A model generated the notes under the pieces. That model was not told the DNA's origin. It ran no database searches and saw nothing but the letters and a program-made list of their open reading frames with translations. This document shows, in pieces, positions 11,458 through 20,998 of a stretch of DNA of 64,000 nt. Origin of the DNA: a bacterium (GTDB lineage Bacteria > Bacillota > Bacilli > Lactobacillales > Streptococcaceae); NCBI GenBank assembly GCA_905221105.1, contig CAJNBW010000003.1, forward strand, positions 62,001 to 126,000, written 5' to 3'. How positions within the stretch are numbered: position 1 is the stretch's first letter; each line of letters starts with the position of its first letter. A program made the translations under genes and the position numbers.

Positions 11458-12837
11458 TTATTCATCAAACATGCTTCCGATTAAGCCACGGAAACGATCT
11501 GCGATTTTTGGTTTATTTTGAGAAGATACTTTATCTTCTTTCGGAGCAACTACGTTCGTAGAAGCTGATGTTTCTACCTCAGTATTTTGAACTGGTTGAA
11601 TTGGGGTAGGTTGTGCTACCTGCGTAACACGTTGAATCATCCCACCGAAATTAATTGGTTGATGACGCAAGGTATCTTCACCCTTGACTGCTCGTTGTGC
11701 TAATAAATGTACTTCAGTCAATTGACCAGCAAATTCAGACAAGCTGATCACATGAGCAAAGGCAGGGTTACGAATTCCAACTTGATTTGGAACGTAAAGT
11801 TTGACACCAACGCCAAAAACTTCCTGTGCAAGTTCTACGATACCTGGCAAAATAGCATTTCCACCAATCAGAACAATTCCACCTGGAAGATCCAACAAAT
11901 GTCTTCTTTCCAACTCTTGTTTGATTTGTTCAAAAATGTGCTTAATGCGGGCTGAAATAATCTCTGCTAGGTAGCTTTCTGTAACTTCTACAGGCTCTAC
12001 TTCACCAATTACTTCAACTTGGAAGGTTTCATTGCTTGCAAGTGAAGGGTAGGCTTCACCATAGTTTAATTTCAATCCTTCAGCTAGTTTTTGTGAAGTC
12101 TTCAAGACTTTAGAGATATCTTTTGTGACATAATCTCCACCTTCTTGAAGAATATTTGTAAACTGGAGTTCTTGGTTACGGATTGTAGCAACAGTTGTTT
12201 GCCCTGCTCCCATATCAATCACAGTAGCTCCAAATTCACGCTCACCTTCGTTCAAGACCGAACGAACCAAAGCCAATGGCGAAATAATAATATTTTCAAC
12301 TTGAACACCTGAGCGCTCAACTGTCTTGCGTAAATTGTGAAGAATAGTACGTGGACCTGTGTAAAGCAAACCACGCATTTCAAGACGAACACCCATCATG
12401 CCACGTGGATCACGAATACCTTGGAAACCATCTACGATAAATTCTTCTGGAATAAAAGTAATGACTTCACGATCTGGTGTCATACTCTTTGTCAAGGCTG
12501 ATTTGACAACATTCTCGACATCTTGATCTGTAATTTCTTTTGTATCAGATGTAACTGGAATCATTCCTTGAGTTGGTTCTACTTGCAAAAGATTTCCAGG
12601 CAAACCAACATTCACAGATTTGATTGAAATGCCAGCCTTCTCTTCTGCTTGGGAAATAGCTGACTTGATAGCAGTTGCTGCCGCTTCAATATCAACGATA
12701 ATCCCATCCTTTACACCTTTACTCTTGGCATTACTTACACCAATTACATTTAGTTCACCATTTCTAAGCTCGGCAACCAATACCTTAATCGAATTAGTTC
12801 CGATATCTAAGCCTGTAAAAAAACCATCTCTAGCCAT
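11458..12837 (-). CDS. ftsA: Cell division protein FtsA
   Basis: Actin-like membrane tether for FtsZ. 459 residues with the actin/Hsp70 phosphate-binding motif FTGLDIGTNSIKV at the N-terminus, a second phosphate loop (ATVIDMGAGQTT) and the adenosine motif (GIVLIGGNAILPGI). The end (IADRFRGLIGSMFDE) is the amphipathic membrane-binding helix. First gene of the operon; an extended -10 promoter sits about 80 bases upstream. Confidence 0.98.
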   Translation of the reverse strand: MARDGFFTGLDIGTNSIKVLVAELRNGELNVIGVSNAKSKGVKDGIIVDIEAAATAIKSAISQAEEKAGISIKSVNVGLPGNLLQVEPTQGMIPVTSDTKEITDQDVENVVKSALTKSMTPDREVITFIPEEFIVDGFQGIRDPRGMMGVRLEMRGLLYTGPRTILHNLRKTVERSGVQVENIIISPLALVRSVLNEGEREFGATVIDMGAGQTTVATIRNQELQFTNILQEGGDYVTKDISKVLKTSQKLAEGLKLNYGEAYPSLASNETFQVEVIGEVEPVEVTESYLAEIISARIKHIFEQIKQELERRHLLDLPGGIVLIGGNAILPGIVELAQEVFGVGVKLYVPNQVGIRNPAFAHVISLSEFAGQLTEVHLLAQRAVKGEDTLRHQPINFGGMIQRVTQVAQPTPIQPVQNTEVETSASTNVVAPKEDKVSSQNKPKIADRFRGLIGSMFDE

Positions 12838-12916
12838 TACATCGCATCCTCTCTATCTTCCAAGTTTCAAACTTCTATTCAATATAGCTAAAATAGGGCA
12901 TAGCTATTCACAGAAT

Positions 12917-12925
12917 ATTATAACA
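12917..12925 (-). promoter_or_regulatory. Extended -10 promoter of the ftsA operon
   Basis: Minus-strand TGTTATAAT, that is TGn followed by a consensus -10, about 80 bases before the ftsA ATG. No good -35 is visible at 16-18 bp, as is common for extended -10 promoters in this genus. Confidence 0.65.
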
Positions 12926-13038
12926 CAAAAAATCCAATCGTGCTTAGTTTTTCCTAAATTTACTTACCATTTTTTCATATTCTCTCATCAGCTTTTTTTC
13001 TCTTCCAAACAAGTTATAAAAAATCAGATTTATGAAAA

Positions 13039-13066
13039 AAAGAAAGCTTGAATTTAAGCTTTCTTT
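13039..13066 (-). terminator. Terminator overlapping the end of the TIGR02206-type gene
   Basis: Inverted repeat AAAGAAAGCTT/AAGCTTTCTTT with a 6-base loop. The upstream arm contains the last codons and stop of the gene at 13054. A T-run follows on the minus strand. Confidence 0.8.
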
Positions 13067-13758
13067 GCAATCATTTTTTCTGATTCTTGTTCTAAAAATA
13101 GTTCCAAGATTTTCTTGGTCAAAGTAATCGCTGCTGACAAGGCTACAGAAACGATTAAATAATTAGCCACTAAGCCGTGATCTCCAACCAAAGGCGGTTT
13201 GGTCAAGAATCCGTAATCTCCACCTGTTACCAAATTGACCACAAAAATCAAGGCATTTAATGCAAAAGTCATGAGAAAAATTCTTTTCACATCAAGCATT
13301 TTTGCGTCGTACTGTTTCAAGAGATAAACCAGTGAATTTCCCAAGAGAGCTAAGTGCCCAAAGATAAAGGATAAAATCGCAATATGTGGGAAAGGATAGG
13401 CATCTGGCACTGGATAAACAAAGGCTGCTAGTGTCCCAAATGTCCCTAGCAATGCAAAATACTGCCGATATTTGGACTGACCAGGAAGCAAGAGTACCAC
13501 AAACATTGCCATACGACAATGGTAAAAGGGTAAGCTTTCTGACAGTGGCATATGATTGACCCAGTACCAGCCATAAAGAAGGATTAACTGAACTGCCTGC
13601 AAGATTTGGAAAAATCGTTGATAAGCCTTCTTTTCACGATAACGATAGGCTGTATAAAAGGTCAAGGCCAAGAGTGTAAATATACTGACATACCAAAAAA
13701 GATCAAACTTGGGTGGCTCTGTTGCTTGGGTCGTAAAGAAAATATCCCATAAATTCAT
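13054..13758 (-). CDS. Polytopic membrane protein, YwaF/TIGR02206 type
   Basis: 234 residues with six or seven hydrophobic segments. The conserved family features are visible: the helix-ending WVNHMPLSESLPFYHCRMAMF segment, whose N-H-LP-HC pattern is typical, and a long stretch rich in aromatic residues. I recognise the family but no function is established. A separate transcription unit with its own RBS (GAGGAAG) and a terminator overlapping its stop codon. Confidence 0.8.
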   Translation of the reverse strand: MNLWDIFFTTQATEPPKFDLFWYVSIFTLLALTFYTAYRYREKKAYQRFFQILQAVQLILLYGWYWVNHMPLSESLPFYHCRMAMFVVLLLPGQSKYRQYFALLGTFGTLAAFVYPVPDAYPFPHIAILSFIFGHLALLGNSLVYLLKQYDAKMLDVKRIFLMTFALNALIFVVNLVTGGDYGFLTKPPLVGDHGLVANYLIVSVALSAAITLTKKILELFLEQESEKMIAKKA

Positions 13759-13848
13759 CTAGTCTTCCTCATGATTCTAAATTTTCCTGCATTTTATTAT
13801 ACCATGCTATTTGTCAAAAATGGATTTAGAAATACGATAATCATCTTC

Positions 13849-14460
13849 TTAGTCAAGATATTGTTCCCTCTGACCTTGATAAACCTGCCAAAGAAGCTCT
13901 ATTTGCTCCTTGGTAATGCGTTTTTCAGATAAGGCTGGCAGTTGGTCAATGGCAAAAAATTGAAGGTCTGCAATTTCTTGATTTTCTTGGAATTGTCCAT
14001 CGAGAAACTTACATTCAAAAACAAACTTTGCATACTGTTTGCTCTGTAGTTGAAAACGATTGGTATCAAAAACAGCTAGCAGTCTTTCAACTTTGGCTTC
14101 AAAACCAGTCTCTTCTTCAATTTCCTTGAGAATATTTTCGGTTGGAGAATAGCCGACTTCACCAAAACCACCTGGTAAAGCCCAATCATCCTCTCCTTGT
14201 CCCCTAACCAGACAAATCTTTTCGTCCTCAACAATCCAAGCACGGACGTCCATTAACGGAGTCGCATAAGCAGAAGTTGGTTTCAAGACTTCTGCCACTT
14301 CTTCCGCATCCAGGTCTGATGCTTGATTCAACATTTCAGATAAAAGACCTCGCAAATCTTCGTAGCGCTCACGGTCAAACGGATCCTTTGTAAAGGTCAA
14401 TCCAGTATCTGTAAGGGCAATCATTCTTTGCAAATACTTGACAAAATCACTTGTCTTCAT
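13849..14460 (-). CDS. Nudix hydrolase with N-terminal helical domain
   Basis: 203 residues. An N-terminal helical segment (about 1-60) typical of the 'Nudix hydrolase N-terminal' group is followed by the Nudix fold. The box reads GGFGEVGYSPTENILKEIEEETG: the core KEIEEETG is intact, but the first conserved Glu of GX5E is a Tyr. The family hydrolyses nucleoside diphosphate-linked compounds such as ADP-ribose; the substrate here is unknown. It overlaps murF by 14 bases, so it is made from the murF transcript. Confidence 0.88.
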   Translation of the reverse strand: MKTSDFVKYLQRMIALTDTGLTFTKDPFDRERYEDLRGLLSEMLNQASDLDAEEVAEVLKPTSAYATPLMDVRAWIVEDEKICLVRGQGEDDWALPGGFGEVGYSPTENILKEIEEETGFEAKVERLLAVFDTNRFQLQSKQYAKFVFECKFLDGQFQENQEIADLQFFAIDQLPALSEKRITKEQIELLWQVYQGQREQYLD

Positions 14461-15820
14461 GTTCTAAACTTTCTACCAACTTGGCTAGGTTCATAGAGTT
14501 AGAGCCTTTGAGCAAGATTTGATCATGAGCCCCAAGGCTTTCCTTGACCTGCTTAACTAGGTCTTCAAATTGGTCCTGGTCTTCTGTTTTCTTGAAGTAA
14601 TAAACGTGTCCGATTGGGAACATTTGACTAGCCAGTTGGGCCAATTCTGCGATATCTTCTCCATAGAAAATCACGGTATCCAGCACATCTGGTGAAAGGC
14701 TCAAAATCATCTGGTTATGGAGCTGAACAGACTGGTCACCGAGTTCCTTCATGTCTGCTAGAACAGCGATTTTCTTGCCTCCTTCGTTGGCTGGAATAGC
14801 CGAAAAAGTCTCCAAAATCAACTTCATAGCAGTTGGATTGGCATTGTATACGTCAGACAGAATATCTGCTCCATTGGCTGCTTTCTTCCACTCGGTACGG
14901 TTACGCGTCAATTCAAGATTTTGGAAGGCCTGACGAATCTGCTCCTCTGAAACTCCTTCTTGTAGGGCAATATAAGACGCAATCATGGCATTGGTGGCAT
15001 TGTACTTACCAGTCACTGGCAAATCAAGGGCTTGTTCCAAGAAATTAGCCTTAAAGGTCAGACTATCCTTGCGCTCTATCAAGTCTGTGATTTCCAGCTC
15101 TGCTCCTTGCCCAAAACGAACCACCTTTTTATCAGCTGGCAAGTAGTCCTCTACAATCGGGTCGGATGGTGCCAAAAGCAAAGAACCCGATGCCATACCA
15201 TCTGCAATTTGCAATTTCCCTTTAGCAATCTCTGAACGGTCTTTGAAAAAGGCCAAATGAGCTTCCCCAACCAAGGTCACAATGGCTGTCTTTGGATGAG
15301 CCAATTCAGACAAAAGATGAATATCGCCCAAGTGATCCTGCCCCATCTCCAAGACCAACTTTTCTGTTCCTTCAGGCATGTGGAGAACTGTGTAAGGAAG
15401 GCCAATCTCGTTATTGTAGTTTCCTTGTGTTTTGTAGGTTTTGTAGGTTGTTGATAGCAAGTGCGCCAACATATCCTTGGTGGTTGTCTTGCCATTTGAA
15501 CCCGTAACTGCAAAGACCTCAACAGCCGTTTTTTCAAGATAGTAGGCAGCTAGTTGTTGAAAGGCAGTCAAAACATCGTCTACTAAAATATAAGGATGAT
15601 TTGCGACCACTTTCTCAGACAAGGTTACTGCTGCACCATTTTCAAAGGCTGTTTCGATAAAGTCGTGACCATCACGCGCACCTTTAAGTGGCACAAACAA
15701 GTCCCCTTCCCCAATCAAACGACTGTCAAACTCAGCATTTTCTAACTGAGCATCCGCAAAAAGACTAACATCGTTTTTAGCTCCGACAACTTGAGCCACT
15801 TCATGGATTGTTAATTTCAT
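14447..15820 (-). CDS. murF: UDP-N-acetylmuramoyl-tripeptide--D-alanyl-D-alanine ligase
   Basis: Adds D-Ala-D-Ala to the UDP-MurNAc-tripeptide, the last cytoplasmic step of the wall pentapeptide. 457 residues. It has the Mur-ligase ATP loop (VTGSNGKTTTKDM, about 106-118), the middle-domain NEIGLP region and the C-terminal DVYNANPTAM motif specific to MurF. It follows ddl, which makes its D-Ala-D-Ala substrate, but a terminator-like hairpin lies between them and ends next to the murF ribosome-binding site. Confidence 0.97.
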   Translation of the reverse strand: MKLTIHEVAQVVGAKNDVSLFADAQLENAEFDSRLIGEGDLFVPLKGARDGHDFIETAFENGAAVTLSEKVVANHPYILVDDVLTAFQQLAAYYLEKTAVEVFAVTGSNGKTTTKDMLAHLLSTTYKTYKTQGNYNNEIGLPYTVLHMPEGTEKLVLEMGQDHLGDIHLLSELAHPKTAIVTLVGEAHLAFFKDRSEIAKGKLQIADGMASGSLLLAPSDPIVEDYLPADKKVVRFGQGAELEITDLIERKDSLTFKANFLEQALDLPVTGKYNATNAMIASYIALQEGVSEEQIRQAFQNLELTRNRTEWKKAANGADILSDVYNANPTAMKLILETFSAIPANEGGKKIAVLADMKELGDQSVQLHNQMILSLSPDVLDTVIFYGEDIAELAQLASQMFPIGHVYYFKKTEDQDQFEDLVKQVKESLGAHDQILLKGSNSMNLAKLVESLEHEDK

Positions 15821-15836
15821 TTCTACTCCTTTAAAA

Positions 15837-15893
15837 AGGGTCGAAGCTCGAGAACTCTAATCACCTGGCAGTGACAGTTCTGGCTTCTACCCT
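15837..15893 (-). terminator. Hairpin with T-run between ddl and murF
   Basis: Arms AGGGTAGAAGCCAGAACT and AGAGTTCTCGAGCTTCGACCCT (minus strand; a few mismatches) are followed by TTTTTAAA. Then the murF site AAAGGAG comes at once. It is either a terminator for ddl or an attenuator for murF. Confidence 0.65.
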
Positions 15894-15904
15894 CTCTTTC
15901 ATTT

Positions 15905-16948
15905 TTATAGCAAATGCGCTTCGCGCTTGTCAAAACTTTCCTTGGCAAGGTCAACCAAACGCTCGATTAGGTCTGGGTAGCTGATTCCCATATTATCCCA
16001 AAGTAGTGGATACATAGACCACTGGGTGAAACCTGGCATGGTATTAAGCTCGTTTAGGAAAATCTCGCCCTTATCTGTATAGAAGAAATCGCAACGAGAG
16101 AGACCGAGGCCACCAATCGCACGGAAGGCTGTTTCTGCATTTTGACGCATGACAGCTATCACATCATCACTGATCTTGGCTGGGATGTCCATAGTAATCT
16201 TGTTGTCAATATACTTGGCATCGTAGTCATAAAAGGCAACATCCTTGACCACTTCTCCTGGAAGGGTGCTTTTGACATCGTAGTTACCCAAGAGACCAAC
16301 CTCGATTTCACGGGCATTCACCCCTTGCTCAACCAAGACACGACTATCATATTGGAAGGCAAGTTTCAAGGCTTGACGGAGTTCTTCTTGATTTTCAGAC
16401 TTAGAGATACCGACACTTGAACCCATGTTTGACGGCTTAGTGAAGACTGGATAAGCCAATTTTTCTTCCACTTCAGCAATTTTAGCAGTCACATCATCAC
16501 CTTCAACGATAGCCACATAAGGAACTTGGGTAATGCCAGCAGATTCTAAAACACGCTTGGTCGTGATTTTATCCATGGCAAGACTTGATGACAAGATGTT
16601 GCAACCAACGTAAGGCATTTTCAAAACTTCCAAGAATCCTTGAACAGAGCCATCTTCTCCCATTGGACCATGAAGAACTGGAAAGACCACTGCGCCTTCT
16701 TCGTAGATGGCACTTGGTGCAACCCGCTTATCCCAATCAATAGTTTCATTAGTCATGAGACGGTCTTCTTGCCCCGGAGTCTGACTAAATTCTTGCGTTT
16801 TGATAAAGTCACCTGACTGGCTGATAAAGAAAGTCTTGACTGTGAAACGATCGTAATTGACCGCACGCATGACACTTTCAGCTGAAAGGACAGAGACTTT
16901 ACGCTCTGCACTACGTCCACCGTATAAAAGAATAATCGTTTGTTTCAT
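15905..16948 (-). CDS. ddl: D-alanine--D-alanine ligase
   Basis: Joins two D-Ala for the wall precursor using ATP. 347 residues starting [26 protein letters not shown] chose the ATG at 16948, preceded by AGGACA, because the 27 upstream in-frame residues do not resemble the family. The ATP-grasp motifs [24 protein letters not shown] and [19 protein letters not shown] are intact. The YxxxD-Ala-type region has Tyr-containing [17 protein letters not shown] rather than a D-Lac-type loop, so it should make D-Ala-D-Ala. A -10 box (TATACT) is at 16986-16991. Confidence 0.97.
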   Translation of the reverse strand: MKQTIILLYGGRSAERKVSVLSAESVMRAVNYDRFTVKTFFISQSGDFIKTQEFSQTPGQEDRLMTNETIDWDKRVAPSAIYEEGAVVFPVLHGPMGEDGSVQGFLEVLKMPYVGCNILSSSLAMDKITTKRVLESAGITQVPYVAIVEGDDVTAKIAEVEEKLAYPVFTKPSNMGSSVGISKSENQEELRQALKLAFQYDSRVLVEQGVNAREIEVGLLGNYDVKSTLPGEVVKDVAFYDYDAKYIDNKITMDIPAKISDDVIAVMRQNAETAFRAIGGLGLSRCDFFYTDKGEIFLNELNTMPGFTQWSMYPLLWDNMGISYPDLIERLVDLAKESFDKREAHLL

Positions 16949-17051
16949 ATTATTTGTCCTAATTCTACTAGAATACTCGCTCTTTAGTATATCATATTTG
17001 CTTGGTTTTTTAAAACTTGAACCTGACACTACTCATCACACTATACAAAAA

Positions 17052-17079
17052 GAGGCTGATATCAACAATTTTCAGCCTC
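17052..17079 (-). terminator. Terminator after recR
   Basis: GAGGCTGA/TCAGCCTC arms with a 12-base loop followed on the minus strand by TTTTTG. It separates pbp2b-recR from ddl. Confidence 0.8.
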
Positions 17080-17123
17080 CTTGATTTTTTATAAATGGAT
17101 GAAGTTCGTAAATTTGTCTACAT

Positions 17124-17720
17124 TTACAACTCTGTTCGATTTTCAATGGCTCGTAAGAGTGTGACTTCGTCCGCATACTCGATATCTGCTCCCACAGCGA
17201 GCCCTCGTGCCAGACGAGTAACCTTTATCCCAGCTGGCTTGAGCAGACGCGAAAGATACATCGAAGTCGCTTCCCCATCTGCTGTGGCATTGGTCGCCAC
17301 AATCACTTCTGAAACCTCACTATCCATAAGACGAGTCATGAGGCTCTTGAGATTGATATCGTCTGGACTGATGCCATTCATGGGAGAAATGAGTCCATGC
17401 AAGACATGATAGAGTCCGTGGTATTCTTGGATATTTTCCATAGCCGCCACATCACGACTATCCTCAAGAACTAAAATCGTTGTCTGGTCACGAGTCGGAT
17501 CGGTACAGATAGAACAAGGATCGTCGTCTGTCAAACGTCCACAAATAGAACAGTAGGTCAATTCTCTCTTAGCAGAAAGGAGATTTTTGGCAAATTCATT
17601 AACGTCATCATCAGACATCCCAATCGTATAAAAGGCCAGACGCGTAGCCGTCTTAATCCCGATACCTGGTAACTTAGAATAACTGTCAATCAGCTTGGCA
17701 ATGGGTGTTGGATAAAGCAT
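17124..17720 (-). CDS. recR: Recombination protein RecR
   Basis: Acts with RecF/RecO to load RecA on gapped DNA. 198 residues: helix-hairpin-helix ([16 protein letters not shown]), a four-cysteine zinc finger (CSIC...CSIC at about 57-72), a Toprim domain ([14 protein letters not shown]) and the Walker-like end ([12 protein letters not shown]). It follows pbp2b by 10 bases, an arrangement conserved in streptococci. Confidence 0.97.
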   Translation of the reverse strand: MLYPTPIAKLIDSYSKLPGIGIKTATRLAFYTIGMSDDDVNEFAKNLLSAKRELTYCSICGRLTDDDPCSICTDPTRDQTTILVLEDSRDVAAMENIQEYHGLYHVLHGLISPMNGISPDDINLKSLMTRLMDSEVSEVIVATNATADGEATSMYLSRLLKPAGIKVTRLARGLAVGADIEYADEVTLLRAIENRTEL

Positions 17721-17730
17721 AATTTCCTTT

Positions 17731-19773
17731 CTAGTTCATTGGATGGTATTTTTGATACAGATTGATAATGTCACGCGCAATGGAAGGTCCTACACCATTT
17801 GTTAGATTGGTATTATGCGGAAAGACCACTGCCACAGCAATTTGGGGATTATCAGATGGGGCATAGGCCACCGCATTGGTATTGGTTGCTTGCTGACCAT
17901 CTGCCACATAGCTTTCGGCTGTCCCCGTTTTTCCGCTAATGGATACCAAGGCACCATTTGAAAAGGCACGTCCAGTTGTCAATCCACTAGTCCCATGAGC
18001 AACCTGATAAAAACCTTGGTGCAAGATGCTCATATCGGAGTCGGATATATTGACCTTATTCATCTCTGTCGGTTGCAGTTGCTGAATCAAGTCACCCAGT
18101 CCTCCCTTATCATTATTGCCATAAATACCTTCAACAATACGAGGAGCCACACGAACACCATCATTTGCAATCGTTGCCACATACTGAGCCAACTGCATCG
18201 GCGTATAGTTATCAAACTGCCCAAAGGCATTGGTGATGTAATTGGCAAAATCATAGTCTTTAGGAATAAATCCAGTAGATTCATCTGGTAGGTCAATTCC
18301 GGTCGCAGACCCCAATCCATATTCGCCAAAGGTTGAACGCAGTTTCCCCATAGCAGACTCTAGATTGCTGGTGCCGACAAACATATTAGGTTGATAGGTC
18401 TGCCCCATAAGACCTAAGGCTGTTTGGACCATATAAGGATTGGATGAATACTCCAGAGCCTGAACCGCCGTAATCGGCATTGGCCTAGAAAAAGCAGTAT
18501 ACCAAGAATTAATTGGAGCTGAACCTTGAAAGACAATGGACTGGTCTGTCAAGGTCTGGTTTCCTGACAAGACTCCATTTTCCCAACCAGAACTGATGGT
18601 CGCTGCTTTGACAACCGAACCTGGGACAAAGACATTGGTCACCGTTCCCAAGGAATCAGGCGTCAACTCTCCCGTTTTCAGGTCATGTTTGATCCCTGAC
18701 ATGGATAACACAGCACCTGTTTTGGGGTTAAGGGCGACTGCATACACACCTTCAGAATACTTAGCTCCACCATTTCCCAACTCTGAATTGAAATAACTTT
18801 TCAGCAGAGCATCCACGCTATCTTGGAAGGCCAAATCAATGGTCAGTTTAATATTATTCCCTTTGGTACCATCTTCGATATTTTCGACACTTTCCATATT
18901 ACCGTACTTATCTAGATGAATTTCCTTCACTGAGCGTTTACCTTGCAAAGTTTCCTCGTATTGCTTTTCTAGATAAGAGGTCCCCACACGATCATTTAGA
19001 GAATAACCTTTTTTAAGATAGGCATCTGCTTCTTCCGCTGGAAGACCAGCTTTTTCACTGGATACACTTCCTACTATAGAAGAAAGGGAAGTCTCTAGAA
19101 CTTTTCGATCCCATGAAGTTGAAATACTGACACCGGGTAATTGTTTCGAAGCAGAGGCAATCAGAGCAATCTGGGTATCTGTCAAGGCATCTGTCACAAT
19201 GGTTCCTGTCGCAAAGTTTCCAACGGCATTTAACTGACTAAAAAGATAGATTTCTTTCTTTTCATCCTCTGTATAGTTTAGTTGACTCGCTTGAACGCTA
19301 TCGACCGCATTGTTATACAGTTCTGATTCGGATAGGCGATTGCCATCTGAATCCAAGCGTTTCTCACTTGGGAGAGCCTCTACTGTTTTTTTATAGATTT
19401 CAGGATCAGCTAAATAGTAATCTGCCAACTGGCGTTCTGTCAAATTTGGCGAAGTGATGCTCACATATCCCAGTAACTGACTAGCGATTCCTTTTAGATC
19501 TTTAGCCGTCATTTTATTACTACGCGTAAAGGAAACAACCTGCTTTAAAGTATTTTCTACCAAAGGTTTTCCACTAGCATCATAGATTTCCCCACGGGCA
19601 GAACTGGTTGTGACCTTGGTCTGACTAGCTGAGGCTAGCTTTTTTTCGTAAAAATCCTTGTTCAAAACCTGCATATACAACAAACGACCAATAATGGTCA
19701 TAAAGAGTAAAATGACAATTGAAAACAATAAATTAAGCCGAATCGGAATCGAATGGCTGTTAAATTTTCTCAT
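17731..19773 (-). CDS. pbp2b: Penicillin-binding protein 2B (class B transpeptidase)
   Basis: Class B PBP for peripheral and septal peptidoglycan synthesis. 680 residues from the ATG at 19773 ([10 protein letters not shown]), the same length as pneumococcal PBP2b; an in-frame ATG five codons upstream has no RBS. One N-terminal membrane helix (about 15-37), a dimerisation/pedestal region, then the transpeptidase: S386-VVK, SSN at 443-445, KTG at 615-617. Residue 446, right after SSN, is Pro, and 426-432 reads AFSRPMP; from memory, penicillin-susceptible pneumococci have Thr446 and QAYGSFP. These sit beside the active site and suggest a divergent or mosaic, possibly low-affinity allele. Confidence 0.97.
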   Translation of the reverse strand: MRKFNSHSIPIRLNLLFSIVILLFMTIIGRLLYMQVLNKDFYEKKLASASQTKVTTSSARGEIYDASGKPLVENTLKQVVSFTRSNKMTAKDLKGIASQLLGYVSITSPNLTERQLADYYLADPEIYKKTVEALPSEKRLDSDGNRLSESELYNNAVDSVQASQLNYTEDEKKEIYLFSQLNAVGNFATGTIVTDALTDTQIALIASASKQLPGVSISTSWDRKVLETSLSSIVGSVSSEKAGLPAEEADAYLKKGYSLNDRVGTSYLEKQYEETLQGKRSVKEIHLDKYGNMESVENIEDGTKGNNIKLTIDLAFQDSVDALLKSYFNSELGNGGAKYSEGVYAVALNPKTGAVLSMSGIKHDLKTGELTPDSLGTVTNVFVPGSVVKAATISSGWENGVLSGNQTLTDQSIVFQGSAPINSWYTAFSRPMPITAVQALEYSSNPYMVQTALGLMGQTYQPNMFVGTSNLESAMGKLRSTFGEYGLGSATGIDLPDESTGFIPKDYDFANYITNAFGQFDNYTPMQLAQYVATIANDGVRVAPRIVEGIYGNNDKGGLGDLIQQLQPTEMNKVNISDSDMSILHQGFYQVAHGTSGLTTGRAFSNGALVSISGKTGTAESYVADGQQATNTNAVAYAPSDNPQIAVAVVFPHNTNLTNGVGPSIARDIINLYQKYHPMN

Positions 19774-19793
19774 ACAAATCAGTCTCATTTCTA

Positions 19794-19899
19794 ATACTCA
19801 ATGAAAATCAAAGAGCAAACTAGAAAGCTAGCCGCAGGCTGTACTTGAGTACGGCAAGGCGACGCTGACGCAGTTTGAATTGGATTTTCGAAGAGTATA
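19794..19899. repeat. BOX element in the pbp2b leader
   Basis: ATACTCAATGAAAATC...GTACGGCAAGGCGACGCTGACG...GATTTTCGAAGAGTATA. It lies between the candidate pbp2b promoter and start codon, so it would be transcribed as 5' leader and could fold through its inverted-repeat ends. Confidence 0.88.
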
Positions 19900-19917
19900 A
19901 TTAAAATCTTACTCTTA

Positions 19918-19926
19918 ATTGTACCA
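19918..19926 (-). promoter_or_regulatory. Extended -10 promoter of pbp2b
   Basis: Minus-strand TGGTACAAT, upstream of the BOX element. A -35 is not obvious. It implies a leader of roughly 140 bases. Confidence 0.55.
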
Positions 19927-19994
19927 CAATTTGAGCAGAAAATTATGGAAAAGAAAGAAGCTTTTTTCGTTTTTACGGTAAGATACGTTTTTAT

Positions 19995-20023
19995 TTATTC
20001 ATCCCTATATTATATGTTATAAT
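19995..20023 (+). promoter_or_regulatory. Promoter of the RpiR-type regulator
   Basis: Extended -10 TGTTATAAT (-10 at 20018-20023) with a weak -35 (TTATTC) 17 bases upstream; the ATG is at 20086. Confidence 0.6.
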
Positions 20024-20085
20024 GAATGTAAAAGTTCGATGACCCAGTCTTTTTCCAATACGACTCATTTAAAGGAGCCTTCTCT

Positions 20086-20937
20086 ATGGACAAACCAGAT
20101 ATCGCAACTGTCATTGATTCACATTTTGAAGAAATGACAGACCTTGAGCAAGAAATCGCTCGCTATTTTTTGCAAGCTGAAACCATCCAAGATGACCTTT
20201 CCTCCCAGCAGGTCACTCAAAAATTACATATCTCCCAAGCTGCTTTGACCCGCTTTGCTAAAAAGTGTGGCTTTACCGGCTACCGAGAATTCATTTTCCA
20301 ATACCAACATCAGGCAGAAAATCAAGCCACCCAAGTCTCCAAGCACAGTCCACTGACTAAACGAGTCCTCAGAAGTTATAGCAATATGAGGGAACAAACA
20401 CAAGACTTGATTGATGAAATCCAACTAGAACGAATCGCCCAGTTGATCGAAGATGCTGAGCGTGTCTACTTCTTCGGAACAGGGAGTTCTGGCCTTGTTG
20501 CTCGTGAAATGAAATTGCGGTTCATGCGTCTGGGTGTGGTCTGCGAGGCTTTGACCGATCAAGACGGCTTTGCCTGGACAACCAGTATTATGGACGAAAA
20601 TTGTCTCGTACTTGGTTTCTCCCTTTCTGGCACAACTCCCTCTATTTTAGACAGTTTATTAGACGCTAAGGAGATGGGGGCAAAGACTGTACTCTTTTCA
20701 AGTGTTCCCAATAAAGATAGCCAAGTCTACACAGAAACCGTTCTTGTAGCCACCCACAGCCAGTCTTCCTACATCCAACGAATATCCGCTCAACTTCCAA
20801 TGCTCTTCTTTATCGATTTGATTTATGCCTACTTTTTGGAAATCAATCGCGAAAGCAAGGAAAAAATCTTTAATAGCTACTGGGAAAATAAAAAACTCAA
20901 CGGCTATCGTAGACAAAAACGTGTAAGAAAATCCTAG
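20086..20937 (+). CDS. nanR: RpiR-family transcriptional regulator, probable sialic acid regulator NanR
   Basis: 283 residues: an N-terminal HTH_6 domain (about 1-75; LHISQAALTRFAKKCGFTGYREF) and a C-terminal SIS sugar-phosphate-binding domain (about 115-250; VYFFGTGSSGLVAREMKLRFMRLG). In pneumococcus the RpiR gene at this position, next to the nan genes, controls sialic acid use; I infer the same here. The likely ligand is ManNAc-6-phosphate, known for related RpiR proteins. Here it is separated from the nan operon by a toxin-antitoxin pair and a methyltransferase, and is transcribed towards them. Confidence 0.85.
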   Translation: MDKPDIATVIDSHFEEMTDLEQEIARYFLQAETIQDDLSSQQVTQKLHISQAALTRFAKKCGFTGYREFIFQYQHQAENQATQVSKHSPLTKRVLRSYSNMREQTQDLIDEIQLERIAQLIEDAERVYFFGTGSSGLVAREMKLRFMRLGVVCEALTDQDGFAWTTSIMDENCLVLGFSLSGTTPSILDSLLDAKEMGAKTVLFSSVPNKDSQVYTETVLVATHSQSSYIQRISAQLPMLFFIDLIYAYFLEINRESKEKIFNSYWENKKLNGYRRQKRVRKS

Positions 20938-20965
20938 TTTGGCTCAGCCAAACTAGGATTTTTAT
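20929..20965 (+). terminator. Terminator after the RpiR regulator
   Basis: AAATCCTAGTTTGGC, 3-base loop, GCCAAACTAGGATTTTTA. It overlaps the last codons and the stop. Confidence 0.85.
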
Positions 20966-20998
20966 TCATCACCAAACATACCTCTTCTAGATTATGAA

